Shown: positions 52,474-61,578, counted from the stretch's first letter. The stretch is 64,000 bases of DNA from Methanothrix sp. (GCF_030055635.1 NZ_JASFYM010000003.1:1-64000), one strand, 5' to 3'. Program-made: numbers and translations. The notes: generated by a model from the sequence alone, not told the origin.

Positions 52474-52557
52474 CGCCGCCAACAGGGCTCGAACCTGTGA
52501 CATTCTGGTATCTGCCGGATTAACAGCCAGACACTCTACCAGCTGAGTTATGGCGGC
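52474..52557 (-). tRNA. tRNA-Asn (anticodon GUU) with an 11-nt intron
   Basis: The 84-base minus-strand gene folds perfectly only if 11 bases (ATCCGGCAGAT) are removed after position 37. The mature 73-base tRNA then has acceptor GCCGCCA/TGGCGGC, D stem ACTC/GAGT, anticodon stem TCTGG/CCAGA around CTGTTAA, and T stem ACAGG/CCTGT. Without removal the anticodon stem is mismatched and the variable loop is far too long. The precursor can form the splice motif: CTGT of the anticodon loop pairs with GCAG of the intron, and a 3-base ATA bulge marks the 3' site. CCA is not encoded. Confidence 0.93.
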
Positions 52558-52724
52558 CCGCTCATCTCCGTATCCACATCATCCATTTAAGCTTTTTGGA
52601 TGACGAAGGTCTAAAAATATGGCATCTGTTTGGTGTGAAATTGTAGAGCTTATGACATCTTTCACTTTTCAGCTTAACGCTTCAGGCAGAGAATGAGAAG
52701 TTCAGGAAGGCGAAGCCCGTCAGC

Positions 52725-53279
52725 TCACCAGTACATCTCAGCTCTGCTGATGCAGATCTGCCTGAGCTGATCCAGCGATCCCCTCACGGGCAGCGCGCGC
52801 AGGATCTCCTTTATGTACCGGGCCTTGGCGCGCATCACCCCTGCAGCGTCGAGAGCATCCAGCTCTGAGAGCAGGGCGGCTGTGGCCCCTCGAGCAGAGC
52901 TTATGGAGCTCTGAATGTCATTCCTCACATCATCTGGATCCGAGAACTTCACTGCCGTTCCCAGATCGATGATGGCATCTGAGAGCTGGACAAACCTCGA
53001 GCTGTCGCTGCTGCATGTGCCACCGTGCGTCTCCGCGTACCCGCACTCTGAGCATCTCTCATCCGCGTACTCATTGCAGAACGGGCACATCTCCGGCCTG
53101 AGGGGGAGGTAGGCAAGCTCCAGGAGCGCAAGCGCCCTGGCGAGCCTTTGGGATCCATCAGGGGATCTCAACAGGCCCTGCTCGACCTCCCCAAGCACCC
53201 GCAGGAACTCCTCTGCCCTCGACCTGATCGCGCCCTTCGCCCTGAGCAGGGATCTGTCGGATATCCGGCCTGCAGCCAT
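52725..53279 (-). CDS. zinc-ribbon protein of unknown function in the HDAC operon
   Basis: The ATG at 53279 is separated by one base from the stop of the HDAC-like gene. The 184-residue product is largely helical and has a CPFCNEYADERCSECGYAE zinc ribbon around residues 64-82, plus another Cys in GGTC. The helices on both sides (FLRVLGEVEQGLLRS, FVQLSDAIIDLGTAV) suggest a scaffold or adaptor. No family is recognised. Its tight coupling to the deacetylase and hydantoinase-like genes suggests a joint process. Confidence 0.65.
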   Translation of the reverse strand: MAAGRISDRSLLRAKGAIRSRAEEFLRVLGEVEQGLLRSPDGSQRLARALALLELAYLPLRPEMCPFCNEYADERCSECGYAETHGGTCSSDSSRFVQLSDAIIDLGTAVKFSDPDDVRNDIQSSISSARGATAALLSELDALDAAGVMRAKARYIKEILRALPVRGSLDQLRQICISRAEMYW

Positions 53280-53280
53280 C

Positions 53281-54723
53281 TCACAGGACGATCTCGTTTC
53301 TGGTTCTGGTGCAGTACGCCCTGAATTTATCGGAGGGCTTGTCCTGGAGGTAGACATAGTCGTACTTCATCTCGGATTTGTGCTCCTCGTACTCCTCACG
53401 CGCATCCTCGATGCAGTTCCTGCATGCGAAGAGTGGCACAGAGACGCAGAACGCTGTGTTCAGCCGGCCGTATCCCCTGGCAGCCTGTGTGGATATCGTT
53501 AGGTATCCGGGGCAATCTGTGCACATCCTCAGCGTCTCCTCCTGCCCCTCGGTTATCATGTCTGTATCATAGAAGATCCTCTTCCTCCGGGAGTAAAACC
53601 TGCCGTGCTCCTGCCTCGCCTTTTCCACAAGATCATCCCTGCTCTCCCATATAGTGAGGAGGTGGTTCACAGTGGCCTCTATTGATCTCCTCATCTCGGA
53701 TGTCAGGACAAACCTCCCTGGAACATAGTCTGGCTCTCTGACGTTGGAGTAATCGAGCCCGGCCATCGCCTGTATGATTCCAGTGTTGACGTAGGGCAGC
53801 GCGCTCTCTATGGCATATCCGCCCTCGAGCACGGCCATGTCCGGAGCGAGCATCTCGTTCAGCCTCGCATAGCCCTGGGCTGTGAACCTCATGTTCGCGA
53901 GGGGATCTGTGTAGTGGTTGTCCTGGCCGGCTGAGTTGAAGACGAGCTGCGGATCGAACTCCTCCAGCACCGGCAGTACAAGATTCTCCAGGACATACAG
54001 TATCCCCTCATCAGTTGTTCCCGGGGGCAGCGGCACGTTCAGAGTTCTTCCGAGAGCCAGAGGCCCGCCCATCTCGCTGGTGAATCCCGAGCCGGGGTAG
54101 AGAGTCCTGCCGTCCTGGTGGAAGCTTATGAAGAGCACATCAGGATCATGCCAGAATATGTCCTGGGTTCCATCTCCGTGGTGCACATCCGTGTCGACTA
54201 TGGCGATGCGCCTCACGCCGTACTTCCTGCGTATGTACTCGACCATTATGGCCTCGTTGTTGATGTTGCAGAACCCCCTGTTTCCGTGGACCACCCTCAT
54301 CGAGTGATGTCCAGGAGGGCGCACAAGGGCGAAGCCGTTTCTTATCTCACCTCTCATCAGAGCATCCGCTAGGACGAGGGTGCTTCCCGCTGCTATCAGG
54401 TGCGCCTCGGTAACCTGTGACTCCACATCTGGAACGCAGAAGTGGACCCTGGCCACGTCCTTCAGCTCAGCGAGGCGCGGCCTGTACTCGACGATCTCGG
54501 GGAAGTCCATCAGTCCTTCTTCAAAGATCTGGTCTCTCGTGTAGAGAAGCCTCTCCTCCCGTTCGGGATGCGTGGGGGATATCGCCCAGTCGAATGCGGG
54601 GAAGAATATAAGGCCGGTCTTTCTCGCAGAGGAGGTCCTGGCAGGCCTCACGGGCGGCTCGATTCTCCTCTCGGTCGCACCGATTTTTGTGGCATCCGGT
54701 TTCGAGCGAACATCAGCTGCCAT
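53281..54723 (-). CDS. histone deacetylase superfamily protein with Cys-rich C-terminal extension
   Basis: The arginase/deacetylase fold is complete: VRPPGHHSMRVVHGNRGFCNINN with the His pair near 139-140, VDTDVHHGDGTQDIFW (179-190) with zinc ligands, and SAGQDNHYTDPLANM, GGYAIESAL near the Tyr-loop. After about residue 355 there is a further stretch of about 125 residues with cysteines in CTDC and CRNC, absent from ordinary archaeal HDAC-like proteins (about 340-370 residues). GGAGGGG lies before the ATG at 54723. The substrate could be an acetylated polyamine or protein. It overlaps the upstream gene by 11 bases, and the downstream gene starts one base after its stop. Confidence 0.85.
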   Translation of the reverse strand: MAADVRSKPDATKIGATERRIEPPVRPARTSSARKTGLIFFPAFDWAISPTHPEREERLLYTRDQIFEEGLMDFPEIVEYRPRLAELKDVARVHFCVPDVESQVTEAHLIAAGSTLVLADALMRGEIRNGFALVRPPGHHSMRVVHGNRGFCNINNEAIMVEYIRRKYGVRRIAIVDTDVHHGDGTQDIFWHDPDVLFISFHQDGRTLYPGSGFTSEMGGPLALGRTLNVPLPPGTTDEGILYVLENLVLPVLEEFDPQLVFNSAGQDNHYTDPLANMRFTAQGYARLNEMLAPDMAVLEGGYAIESALPYVNTGIIQAMAGLDYSNVREPDYVPGRFVLTSEMRRSIEATVNHLLTIWESRDDLVEKARQEHGRFYSRRKRIFYDTDMITEGQEETLRMCTDCPGYLTISTQAARGYGRLNTAFCVSVPLFACRNCIEDAREEYEEHKSEMKYDYVYLQDKPSDKFRAYCTRTRNEIVL

Positions 54724-56395
54724 GCTCTCCCCTCCAGGATGTGATGATTCCTGCCGGGATCTCCATCCTGACATCGATAAGCTTTCCAACAGTCGACCAA
54801 CCCCGGACCATATTGAAGACCTCACTCTCCACCACCTCCGCCTCGTCAGCGTAATCCTGGATCCCGAAGCGCTCTGCCCGCTCCCTCAGAAGCCGCCTTG
54901 CCATCTCCTGTGCCCCCTCCAGACTGAGGTTTCTGCCCTTCGCCTCGCCCAGCGTGCCGTCCTCCTCAACTGTGTACATGCCCCTCTCGGTATCTATCCT
55001 GAGGCTCAGCGTCATCGTGGGCCTGGCAACAGCAGCGCCTATCGCGTTGGCCACAGGCGCGTGCTCCGGGATGATTGCCACCGCGTTGAGCCTCTTCGCA
55101 ACCAGCGGCACCAGCGGCGGTGAAGCTCCGCCAACTCCGACAACATTCTGCGGTCTGGCCTTTGTCTTCTGGAGCAGCTCCCAGATTCTGTATGCAGGCT
55201 CCTGCTCCCACTCGAGAAACATCATGTTCACGGTATCAACTATCCTATCGACAACAGTATCAACTATCATTCTGGCCGCATCCTCTGTGCTGCATCCGAG
55301 GGCCCTGGCTATGATGCCAATTCCCTTCCTCGCGAGGGCCATGTCCCCCAGGTTTGTTAGTCCGAGAACCATGAGGGCATCTGTCGGCGTCGGCTCCGGC
55401 CCGCCCAGTGCGAATGCAGGCCCCGCTCTATCTGGACCCACAGTGATCTTTCCGTTTGATACTCTGACCACGCTGTCCCCGCCGATGCCCATCGAACGAA
55501 CTGCGAAGGCTCTGACATGCGTCAACATATCCTCTATCTTCGCGCCCTTCGATGATAGAAGCGGTTTTCCGGAGAGTATCAGCGCGAGATCGGTTGTCGT
55601 GCCGCCTATGTCTATGACAACCGAGGTCTGCCCCTCTGGGGTCAGGGCCATGACCCCCATGACGCTCGCAGCCGGCCCTGAGAATATCGTCTCAACAGGC
55701 CTGTCCAGCGATTTTTCCAGCGGGAGCGTTCCGCCATCTGCTTTGAGAATGTATATCGGGGCCTTTATTCCGCGCTCACGCATGGCCCGCTCCGCCTGCT
55801 CCGCGAACCGCCTGTAATGGTCGCGTGTCGCGAGCGTCAACAGAGTCGTGGCAGCTCTTCTCGGGAAGTTCAGCCGGCCGGAGACCCTGTGCCCCATCTC
55901 AACCTCGATCGCTGGGGCGGCCTTCGAGAATATCTCCCTGATGTGCATCTCATGATCGTGGTTCCTCTGGCAGAACTTTCCCACGACTGCGACCTTTCTG
56001 TACCCCTGGTCGGCGAGGCTCTGGGCAGCAGCCTTTATCTGATCGTCCCTGAGCGGCGCGATCTCTCTTCCTCTGTAATCTATCGCGCCCTCAAGGATCA
56101 CAGGCTCGGTCCTGAACCTGTAATCCCTCGGATTGACTCCAGGCCCGGGTATCAGAACCAGGCCGACCCTGTCCGCCTTTCCCTCTGCGATGAGGTTTGT
56201 GATCAGCGTGGTGCTGAGCACCACCCTCTCGATCCTCTCAACGTCTATACCCTCTATGAGCCTGTCCATTGTTCTGAGCAGGCTGCCGAGGATCTCCTGA
56301 TGGTCAGTCGGGCCGATGGCGGTCTTCACAACCTTATTGCCGTCCACCAGCGCCGCGTTGGTTGTTGTTCCACCGACGTCTATTCCTACAAACAT
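54713..56395 (-). CDS. hydantoinase/oxoprolinase family protein
   Basis: The 560-residue product belongs to the ATP-dependent hydantoinase/5-oxoprolinase family of the actin-like ATPase superfamily: FVGIDVGGTTTNAALVDG for phosphate binding, VVLSTTLITNLIAEG, ADGGTLPLEKSLDRPVETIFSGPAASVMG, SVVIDIGGTTTDLALILSG, and GVGGASPPLVPLVAKRL. Substrates vary widely in the family (hydantoins, 5-oxoproline, acetone as HydA/AcxA-like). Only the A-type subunit is present; no B subunit gene is next to it. The start at 56395 has AGGCGAT upstream. It is the first gene of the HDAC operon. Confidence 0.87.
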   Translation of the reverse strand: MFVGIDVGGTTTNAALVDGNKVVKTAIGPTDHQEILGSLLRTMDRLIEGIDVERIERVVLSTTLITNLIAEGKADRVGLVLIPGPGVNPRDYRFRTEPVILEGAIDYRGREIAPLRDDQIKAAAQSLADQGYRKVAVVGKFCQRNHDHEMHIREIFSKAAPAIEVEMGHRVSGRLNFPRRAATTLLTLATRDHYRRFAEQAERAMRERGIKAPIYILKADGGTLPLEKSLDRPVETIFSGPAASVMGVMALTPEGQTSVVIDIGGTTTDLALILSGKPLLSSKGAKIEDMLTHVRAFAVRSMGIGGDSVVRVSNGKITVGPDRAGPAFALGGPEPTPTDALMVLGLTNLGDMALARKGIGIIARALGCSTEDAARMIVDTVVDRIVDTVNMMFLEWEQEPAYRIWELLQKTKARPQNVVGVGGASPPLVPLVAKRLNAVAIIPEHAPVANAIGAAVARPTMTLSLRIDTERGMYTVEEDGTLGEAKGRNLSLEGAQEMARRLLRERAERFGIQDYADEAEVVESEVFNMVRGWSTVGKLIDVRMEIPAGIITSWRGEHGS

Positions 56396-56702
56396 CGTAT
56401 CGCCTTTTTCCACGGCCCGCTAACGCGTTTGATGTATATCGGCCTTTTGGTGAGCGCACCACCGGCAGATCCAGCAGGGCGTGTTCAAATACCAGCATCC
56501 GCTCCGAAGCAGTTGATAAACCCCGACACATCGCACGCTTGAGCATCCTAAACCATCAGGATTCCGCATGATCGTATAGAAACCTCTGCCGGTGGGGAGG
56601 CAGCGTGAACCCTCAGGAAATGGGTTCAAAGCCCACAGCTCAACATCCCTCCAATGCGCCCGACCAGCAACTATATTGAGCTTCATGGAGCACGATCTAT
56701 GG

Positions 56703-57797
56703 ATGTCGGACACTCTCATCACATTTCGAAATTTCGAGCTACCGCGATTTGAGGTCGTGGAGAGGAAGTGTACAGGCCATCCGGATACACTTGCGGACGG
56801 GATCTCGGAGTCGATATCCAGGGAGCTCTGCAGGATCTACATGGAGGAGTTTGGAGAGATCATGCACCACAACGTGGACAAGGTTCTCATCATAGGCGGA
56901 AGGGCAGAGCCACGGTTCGGAGGCGGCCGGGTACTCGAGCCGCCTGCCATCGTTGTAGGCGGAAGGGCGACATCTGTGAGATCCTCCATGAGTGAGGTCA
57001 TAAGAGACGCTGCAACCTCATATCTGAGAGGGGCTGTAAGAAACCTGAACGAGTTCGTGGTGGAGCCCAGGACGCGGGAGGGGGCTCCGGAGCTGAGGAG
57101 CCTCATCGGTAGAGGCGCCAATGATACATCCATAGGGTCTGGCTTTGCGCCTCTGCGACCTCTCGAATCTATGGTCCTGGAGATCGACAGCATGATCGAG
57201 GGGATGAAGGGGGTCGGCGAGGACAGGAAGATCATGGCAGTCAGGTTTGATGACAGGGTGAGGGTGGTCGTGGCCGCAGCAGCCATCTCAAGGTACATCT
57301 TCTCCATGGATGATTACATCGAGATGAAATCCCGCATAAGGGAGACGATCCAGAGCGCCTACGATGTGGAGGTCGATGTCAACGCTGCGGATCACGATTC
57401 CAGCATCTTCCTCACCGTGACGGGGACATCAGCCGAGATGGGGGATGATGGCGCCACGGGAAGGGGCAACCGCGCGAACGGGCTGATCACCCCAATGAGA
57501 CCCATGACCATGGAGGCGGTCGCGGGCAAGAACCCGGTGAACCATGTCGGCAAGATATACAACGTGATAGCGCAGCGTGCAGCCGAGGAGATCTCGGGGC
57601 TTGACGGGGTACACGAGGTATACGTCACACTGGTGAGCAGGATCGGCTCTCCTCTCGATAAGCCACTCATGAAGGCCCTGAGCATCGCCGGCTCGGAGAG
57701 AGCAGCATATGAGGCTGAGTCGATACTGGATGACTGGCTGGGGAGGGCGGACAGGCTTGTCGATGAGTTCGTATCCGGCAGGATCAGGATATTTTGA
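56703..57797 (+). CDS. mat: methionine adenosyltransferase (archaeal type)
   Basis: This enzyme makes S-adenosylmethionine from methionine and ATP and belongs to the archaeal class, only distantly related to bacterial MetK. Motifs are [109 protein letters not shown] and [17 protein letters not shown]-like CTATATTGAG at 56671-56680 would start transcription at about 56700, so the ATG at 56703 is nearly leaderless; the ATG at 56685 is less likely. The 364 residues are somewhat shorter than the roughly 400 of other archaea. Confidence 0.95.
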   Translation: MSDTLITFRNFELPRFEVVERKCTGHPDTLADGISESISRELCRIYMEEFGEIMHHNVDKVLIIGGRAEPRFGGGRVLEPPAIVVGGRATSVRSSMSEVIRDAATSYLRGAVRNLNEFVVEPRTREGAPELRSLIGRGANDTSIGSGFAPLRPLESMVLEIDSMIEGMKGVGEDRKIMAVRFDDRVRVVVAAAAISRYIFSMDDYIEMKSRIRETIQSAYDVEVDVNAADHDSSIFLTVTGTSAEMGDDGATGRGNRANGLITPMRPMTMEAVAGKNPVNHVGKIYNVIAQRAAEEISGLDGVHEVYVTLVSRIGSPLDKPLMKALSIAGSERAAYEAESILDDWLGRADRLVDEFVSGRIRIF

Positions 57798-57809
57798 TCT
57801 AAGATAGCA

Positions 57810-57846
57810 GGGCGCAAACTCTGGCATTCAGGCCGGAGAGGAGGTC
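57810..57846 (+). repeat. hairpin (REP-like) element, copy 4
   Basis: GGGCGCAAACTCTGGC is followed by a 6-base loop and GCCGGAGAGGAGGTCA. The stem CTCTGGC/GCCGGAG includes one G-U pair. It starts 13 bases after the mat stop codon. Confidence 0.7.
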
Positions 57847-57940
57847 AAGCATTTTGAGCACCCCGCTAGATGCAGCCGGATACCGGACGAAGGGCCGGAC
57901 CGGCGCACAACGGCCCAGATGTATAAAAATAATTGATCGT

Positions 57941-58996
57941 TTATTCTGCATCTGAGTGGGCATAGTTTGCATTTGCCTCAGGATTCTCTACGAAAGCTTT
58001 TAAACTAGATAAAATAAAATCGACTACTTCTTTCGCCTTGCCGACTGTGTTCACGTCCAGCTCCGCAACCAGGGTCTTTTTGCCTGATTCTCTGAATATG
58101 CCGTATGATAACAGCTGTTTTCGTAAATCCTTTGCAACCTCATCAGATAACCGCAGCTGAGCGAAATAAAAACTAAGCTCGCCAGTGGGCTTGCAGTAGA
58201 GAAAACTGGCATGTGCGTCTTCTGATGGCAGATACATCCGAACCGAATAGCTCTTAGTACCCCAGTATATCGAGAATCCATTCCTTTCAGCTTCATCCAG
58301 GATATACTGGAAGAACGATCTCAATTCAGGCACACATTTATTCATGAAATCAATAGGTGTAAGATTTGTAAACTTCTTTTTCTTTTGAGCCTCTTGTATC
58401 CGCTCTCGGGCAATATCCTCATTAATCACCACGGTCCGGAGCAGCAGCTCATCACCGCCTTTGGTCTTGACATAACTGAGTACCACAGCGTTGATATTGA
58501 CATCATGATGCTCTGAGAGCCATTTGATCATTCTTTTGAGCGAGTCCTCTATCGAGAATCCAACCAGGACGATCCTCTGTGTGCTATTCAGGTTAATGCT
58601 ATCCAGATCGACATCCGGAAACGCTTCACTGAAAGCATCTTCAAGCTCTTTAGACCTGTAATTCGAGCAGATGTCATTTAATTTATCCACAGACCAGCCT
58701 GCCACACTTGCTGCGTAATCAATTGCCTGCGCTAGTGCTTCACGTGGTAAGGCATCACGCTTCAGCTCTATGATAACGGTGTTTCCATATATGTCGATGC
58801 CCAGAAGATCAACGGTACCAGAATCTGTATTTACCTGTCTGCCGATGACCATGATGTCTGGTCCAACTATTTCCGGATTGGATGCGATCCAGGACTCGAG
58901 ATCATCTGGCTCGGTGTGCCCTTCCTTGCTCAGATTGGTCGCGATGGGTATCAATTTGCCGTCAAGTATCTGCCAGGTCTTGATCTCAGTGCTCAT
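57941..58996 (-). CDS. NucS/DUF91-like PD-(D/E)XK endonuclease domain protein, AT-rich
   Basis: The N-terminal half has the fold of the NucS/DUF91 nuclease group: TDSGTVDLLGIDIYGNTVIIELKRD gives the metal Asp and the E-x-K pair, followed by the QAIDYAASVAGW helix with the QxxxY element. The second half (about residues 180-351) is of unknown type, with basic and aromatic strands and a helical end. The DNA is clearly richer in A+T than the neighbours, and codon choice differs (AAA, ATA, GAT), which suggests recent transfer. The start at 58996 follows a GGAGAA. It may be a mismatch- or ssDNA-processing nuclease or a defence-associated enzyme. Confidence 0.72.
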   Translation of the reverse strand: MSTEIKTWQILDGKLIPIATNLSKEGHTEPDDLESWIASNPEIVGPDIMVIGRQVNTDSGTVDLLGIDIYGNTVIIELKRDALPREALAQAIDYAASVAGWSVDKLNDICSNYRSKELEDAFSEAFPDVDLDSINLNSTQRIVLVGFSIEDSLKRMIKWLSEHHDVNINAVVLSYVKTKGGDELLLRTVVINEDIARERIQEAQKKKKFTNLTPIDFMNKCVPELRSFFQYILDEAERNGFSIYWGTKSYSVRMYLPSEDAHASFLYCKPTGELSFYFAQLRLSDEVAKDLRKQLLSYGIFRESGKKTLVAELDVNTVGKAKEVVDFILSSLKAFVENPEANANYAHSDAE

Positions 58997-59317
58997 AACC
59001 GATTCTCCGCGAGTCAGAAACACAATTATCTCTTGTAAAGTATTACGTGACACTGGTTCCTTCTGTATAAATAAACGTCGCTCGATGTTTGTATATTTCT
59101 ATTTAAAATTTATATTTTCCGGCTGCATATTGCCGATTTACTTCCCAAATTAGCAATGTCAAGATGCAACGCTGTACAGAACGCTCCTATCGGCAGCTTC
59201 GCAGGTGCATTGGCCCTGCTACGCACTCGTGGTGAGCAGATGAATGCTACCAGCAACTGACCTGTGAATTCCAAGTTGCTCAACAAATGAGAGACTGCAC
59301 CCGAGTTTAGAGAAGGC
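58997..59317. other. gap upstream of the NucS-like gene
   Basis: The first 150 bases are AT-rich and probably hold the promoter of the NucS-like gene (TATTTTATA-like runs near 59100-59115). No gene, RNA or copy of the repeat families is seen in the rest. Confidence 0.5.
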
Positions 59318-59752
59318 TCATTGACTGGCGTTTACCAGCTCCTCATAGCCGATGTAGCTCATGAGAGCTTCCTTCTTGTCGCCTATCAGCTCCCTCTCCC
59401 TGTTCAGAATATCGCGAACAAGCGGAACTATGGGTTCATCTCCGTCCCAGTTCTTCAGGAGTATCTCATCGGATCCCGTGGCTGTGCGCACCTGATCAGC
59501 AACCATGGCGCACAGGAATATGTCATCCACATAGCCCTCTGCACCGTGCGATTCTTCAGGAATGATATCTGATGGCAGGATGAAATATGCTATCGCCGCT
59601 ATGACCAGCTTCCACATGCACCTGGGCAGCTCCGGATCACCGAGCATGCGGCTCATGAGCCTGTAAAACGCAGGGGCGTATCTCACGAGATCGCTGTGCT
59701 CTCCCTCATACCCCTCTATGTCCTTCTCGAGTATCTTGTCGAATCTATCCAA
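59318..59752 (-). CDS. DUF1232 (YkvA) family protein
   Basis: The 144-residue product has the DUF1232 core IAAIAYFILPSDIIPE followed by GYVDDIFLCAMVADQV, a helical hairpin near the membrane found in many small bacterial and archaeal proteins of unknown role. The first 45 residues and the last 40 are charged helices. No signal peptide is seen. It lies alone between the NucS-like gene and the basic 58-residue protein. Confidence 0.8.
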   Translation of the reverse strand: MDRFDKILEKDIEGYEGEHSDLVRYAPAFYRLMSRMLGDPELPRCMWKLVIAAIAYFILPSDIIPEESHGAEGYVDDIFLCAMVADQVRTATGSDEILLKNWDGDEPIVPLVRDILNRERELIGDKKEALMSYIGYEELVNASQ

Positions 59753-59894
59753 GGAGTGCCCTCCTTGAAGGCCCTTGATGGGAATTATTACCGGTGATAA
59801 TTAACCTTTCCGCCGCGTGTCTCAAGGCGGTTTGATGATGCCCACATGCAATCGCGAAAGGTTTTTAATTCAGGCCATGGCTACCTCGGTGACC

Positions 59895-60071
59895 ATGGGA
59901 AAAACAGGAAGTGTAGTCTGGCAGAAGATAAAGGGCCGAAAGGGACAGGTCCGCATGGTACCGAGCTCAGAAGTATCCTACAAGAAGCCGGGACCCCTTC
60001 ACAAGTACACATCCAGCGGTTCCAGGCGCAGATGGATGAAGAGGTCTGAGAAGGCTGCAGCCACCAGGTAA
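59895..60071 (+). CDS. small basic protein (DUF5350-like)
   Basis: GGTGA at 59888-59892 lies before an ATG at 59895, giving a 58-residue, strongly basic protein: MGKTGSVVWQKIKGRKGQV, MVPSSEVSYKKPGPLHKY and a tail SRRRWMKRSEK. It resembles DUF5350, a short protein known mainly from methanogens (from memory). The charge suggests binding to RNA or the ribosome. The frame is open upstream but the earlier part is not basic and lies across a promoter-like region. thiI lies immediately downstream on the same strand. Confidence 0.72.
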   Translation: MGKTGSVVWQKIKGRKGQVRMVPSSEVSYKKPGPLHKYTSSGSRRRWMKRSEKAAATR

Positions 60072-60084
60072 ACCCCAACTTGTT

Positions 60085-61233
60085 CTGGTTCGGTATGGAG
60101 AGGTCGCTCTCAAGGACAGCTGGACCAGGTCGAGCTGGGAGAGGCTCCTGAGAGCGAACATATCCCATGATCTTCGCGCGGCCTGTATAGATTTCAGGAT
60201 GACTGGAGAGGGCGGAAGGATATACGTCCACACCGCAGATGAGAGAGCGCCCTCCACGATCTCCAGGGTTTTTGGCGTTGTTTCGGTCAGCCCCGCCTAC
60301 AGCGTGCATCCCCGGATAACTGATATCTCCGAGCTTGCGGTGAGCATCGCCCTGATGCGCTCGCCGAAGAGCTTTGCAATAAGATCGAGGCGTGCCGGAG
60401 GCGAGATATCCAGCGAGAGGATAGCTGTGGAGGTCGGAGCTGCGGTCCAGCGCGCCACGGGGGCGGATGTCGATCTCGATAATCCAGAGCTGGAGATATT
60501 CGTCGAGGCCCGCCCGGAGAGGGCGCTGGTCTTCACCGAGATCATGCGGGGCGTTGGGGGTCTCCCTCTAGGCTCTCAGTCCAGGATGCTCGCGCTGATC
60601 TCCGGCGGCATTGACTCTCCTGTGGCGGCATGGCTTATCATGCGTCGCGGATCTCCTGTGTCGCTGCTCCACTTCGATGCCTCGCCATACGCTGACTCCA
60701 GGGAGCAGGTGATCAGACAGGCCGAGATACTTCAGAGCTGGATGTCAGGAAGGCGGCTCGATCTGGTCATAGTACGTAACGCACGTGCGATCGATGTGAT
60801 ATCATCCAGATACCCCAGGGAGACCTGCGTTCTATGCAGACGGCTGATGTACCATGTCTCCTCTGTCGTGATGAAGCGGATGAGAGCGAAGGGCATCGTG
60901 ACCGGATACTCCCTCGGGCAGGTGGCATCCCAGACCCCTGAGAACATCATGGCAGAGCAGGTCGGGATCGAGGCGCCCGTATACCATCCACTGATCGCGA
61001 TGGACAAGACCGAGATCATGGATCTGGCACGCAGGATCGGCACGTACGATGTATCCACAGGATCTAAGCAGTGCCGGGCTGCGCCGAGGAAGCCTGTGAC
61101 CAAGGCGAAGCTCGACGAGATCCTGAGAATCGAGGGTGAGCTGGCTCTGAGGGAGCTCGCAATGGAGCTCGCGGATGAAATGGAGGTCGTGAGAGTAAGG
61201 AAGCAGGAAGTGTCACATGAAGATGCGGATTGA
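60085..61233 (+). CDS. thiI: tRNA 4-thiouridine synthase ThiI (no standard start codon)
   Basis: ThiI adenylates tRNA U8 and adds sulfur. The PP-loop LALISGGIDSPVAAWLI, ETCVLCRRLMY with the CxxC pair used by archaeal ThiI for sulfur transfer, and the N-terminal THUMP part (IYVHTADERAPSTISRVFGV) are clear; there is no rhodanese domain, as usual in archaea. Homology demands residues like VRYGEVALKDSW, encoded from 60088, but between the upstream stop at 60037 and the ATG at 60199 no ATG, GTG or TTG occurs in frame. I place the start at CTG 60085, giving about 382 residues. A shorter protein from 60199 would lose the ferredoxin-like part. Confidence 0.85.
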   Translation: MVRYGEVALKDSWTRSSWERLLRANISHDLRAACIDFRMTGEGGRIYVHTADERAPSTISRVFGVVSVSPAYSVHPRITDISELAVSIALMRSPKSFAIRSRRAGGEISSERIAVEVGAAVQRATGADVDLDNPELEIFVEARPERALVFTEIMRGVGGLPLGSQSRMLALISGGIDSPVAAWLIMRRGSPVSLLHFDASPYADSREQVIRQAEILQSWMSGRRLDLVIVRNARAIDVISSRYPRETCVLCRRLMYHVSSVVMKRMRAKGIVTGYSLGQVASQTPENIMAEQVGIEAPVYHPLIAMDKTEIMDLARRIGTYDVSTGSKQCRAAPRKPVTKAKLDEILRIEGELALRELAMELADEMEVVRVRKQEVSHEDAD

Positions 61234-61315
61234 CAGCTGCTTGCGTGGACGTATGCATGTGACCCTGCAGGAGTCACGAAGCGCTGCAATTATGAGCATC
61301 GGTTTCTGTATTCAG

Positions 61316-61354
61316 TGACCTCCTCTCCAGCCTGAAGACCGGAGCCTGCACCCT
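61316..61354 (-). repeat. hairpin (REP-like) element, copy 5
   Basis: In reverse orientation it reads AGGGTGCAGGCTCCGGTC, a short loop and GGCTGGAGAGGAGGTCA. It differs from copy 6 at only two positions over 39 bases. Confidence 0.75.
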
Positions 61355-61497
61355 GTTACGCTCTGTCATTCGAGACCACGACCCAAGCCGGTTGCTCTTG
61401 ATCCCCTCCCACATTCTGCTCTGACTGCTCAACCAAATGAGCATGTTGACAATGGACGTGCCTGTTGATCTCTCGATGCCTCATCCAGGTGAATTGG

Positions 61498-61578
61498 CGG
61501 GGTAGTGAGAATGACGAAAAAGGATGCTTCACAGATCACGAAAATCCAGCTCTACGGTAATTCGCAGAGATGAGCCTT
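61498..61578 (-). repeat. dispersed 70-95 bp repeat, copy C
   Basis: The reverse complement carries CTCATCTCTGCGAATTA, GCTGGATTTTCG and GCATCCTTTTTCGTCATTC, in the same order as copies A and B but with about ten bases missing in the middle. It lies upstream of the 67-residue gene. Confidence 0.7.

Noticed and set aside
56607-56627. Hairpin GAACCC/GGGTTC upstream of mat, with a T-arm-like GGGTTCAAAGCCC
   Set aside because: It lies upstream of the predicted mat transcript start, has no matching acceptor or anticodon arms for a tRNA, and fits no riboswitch I know.
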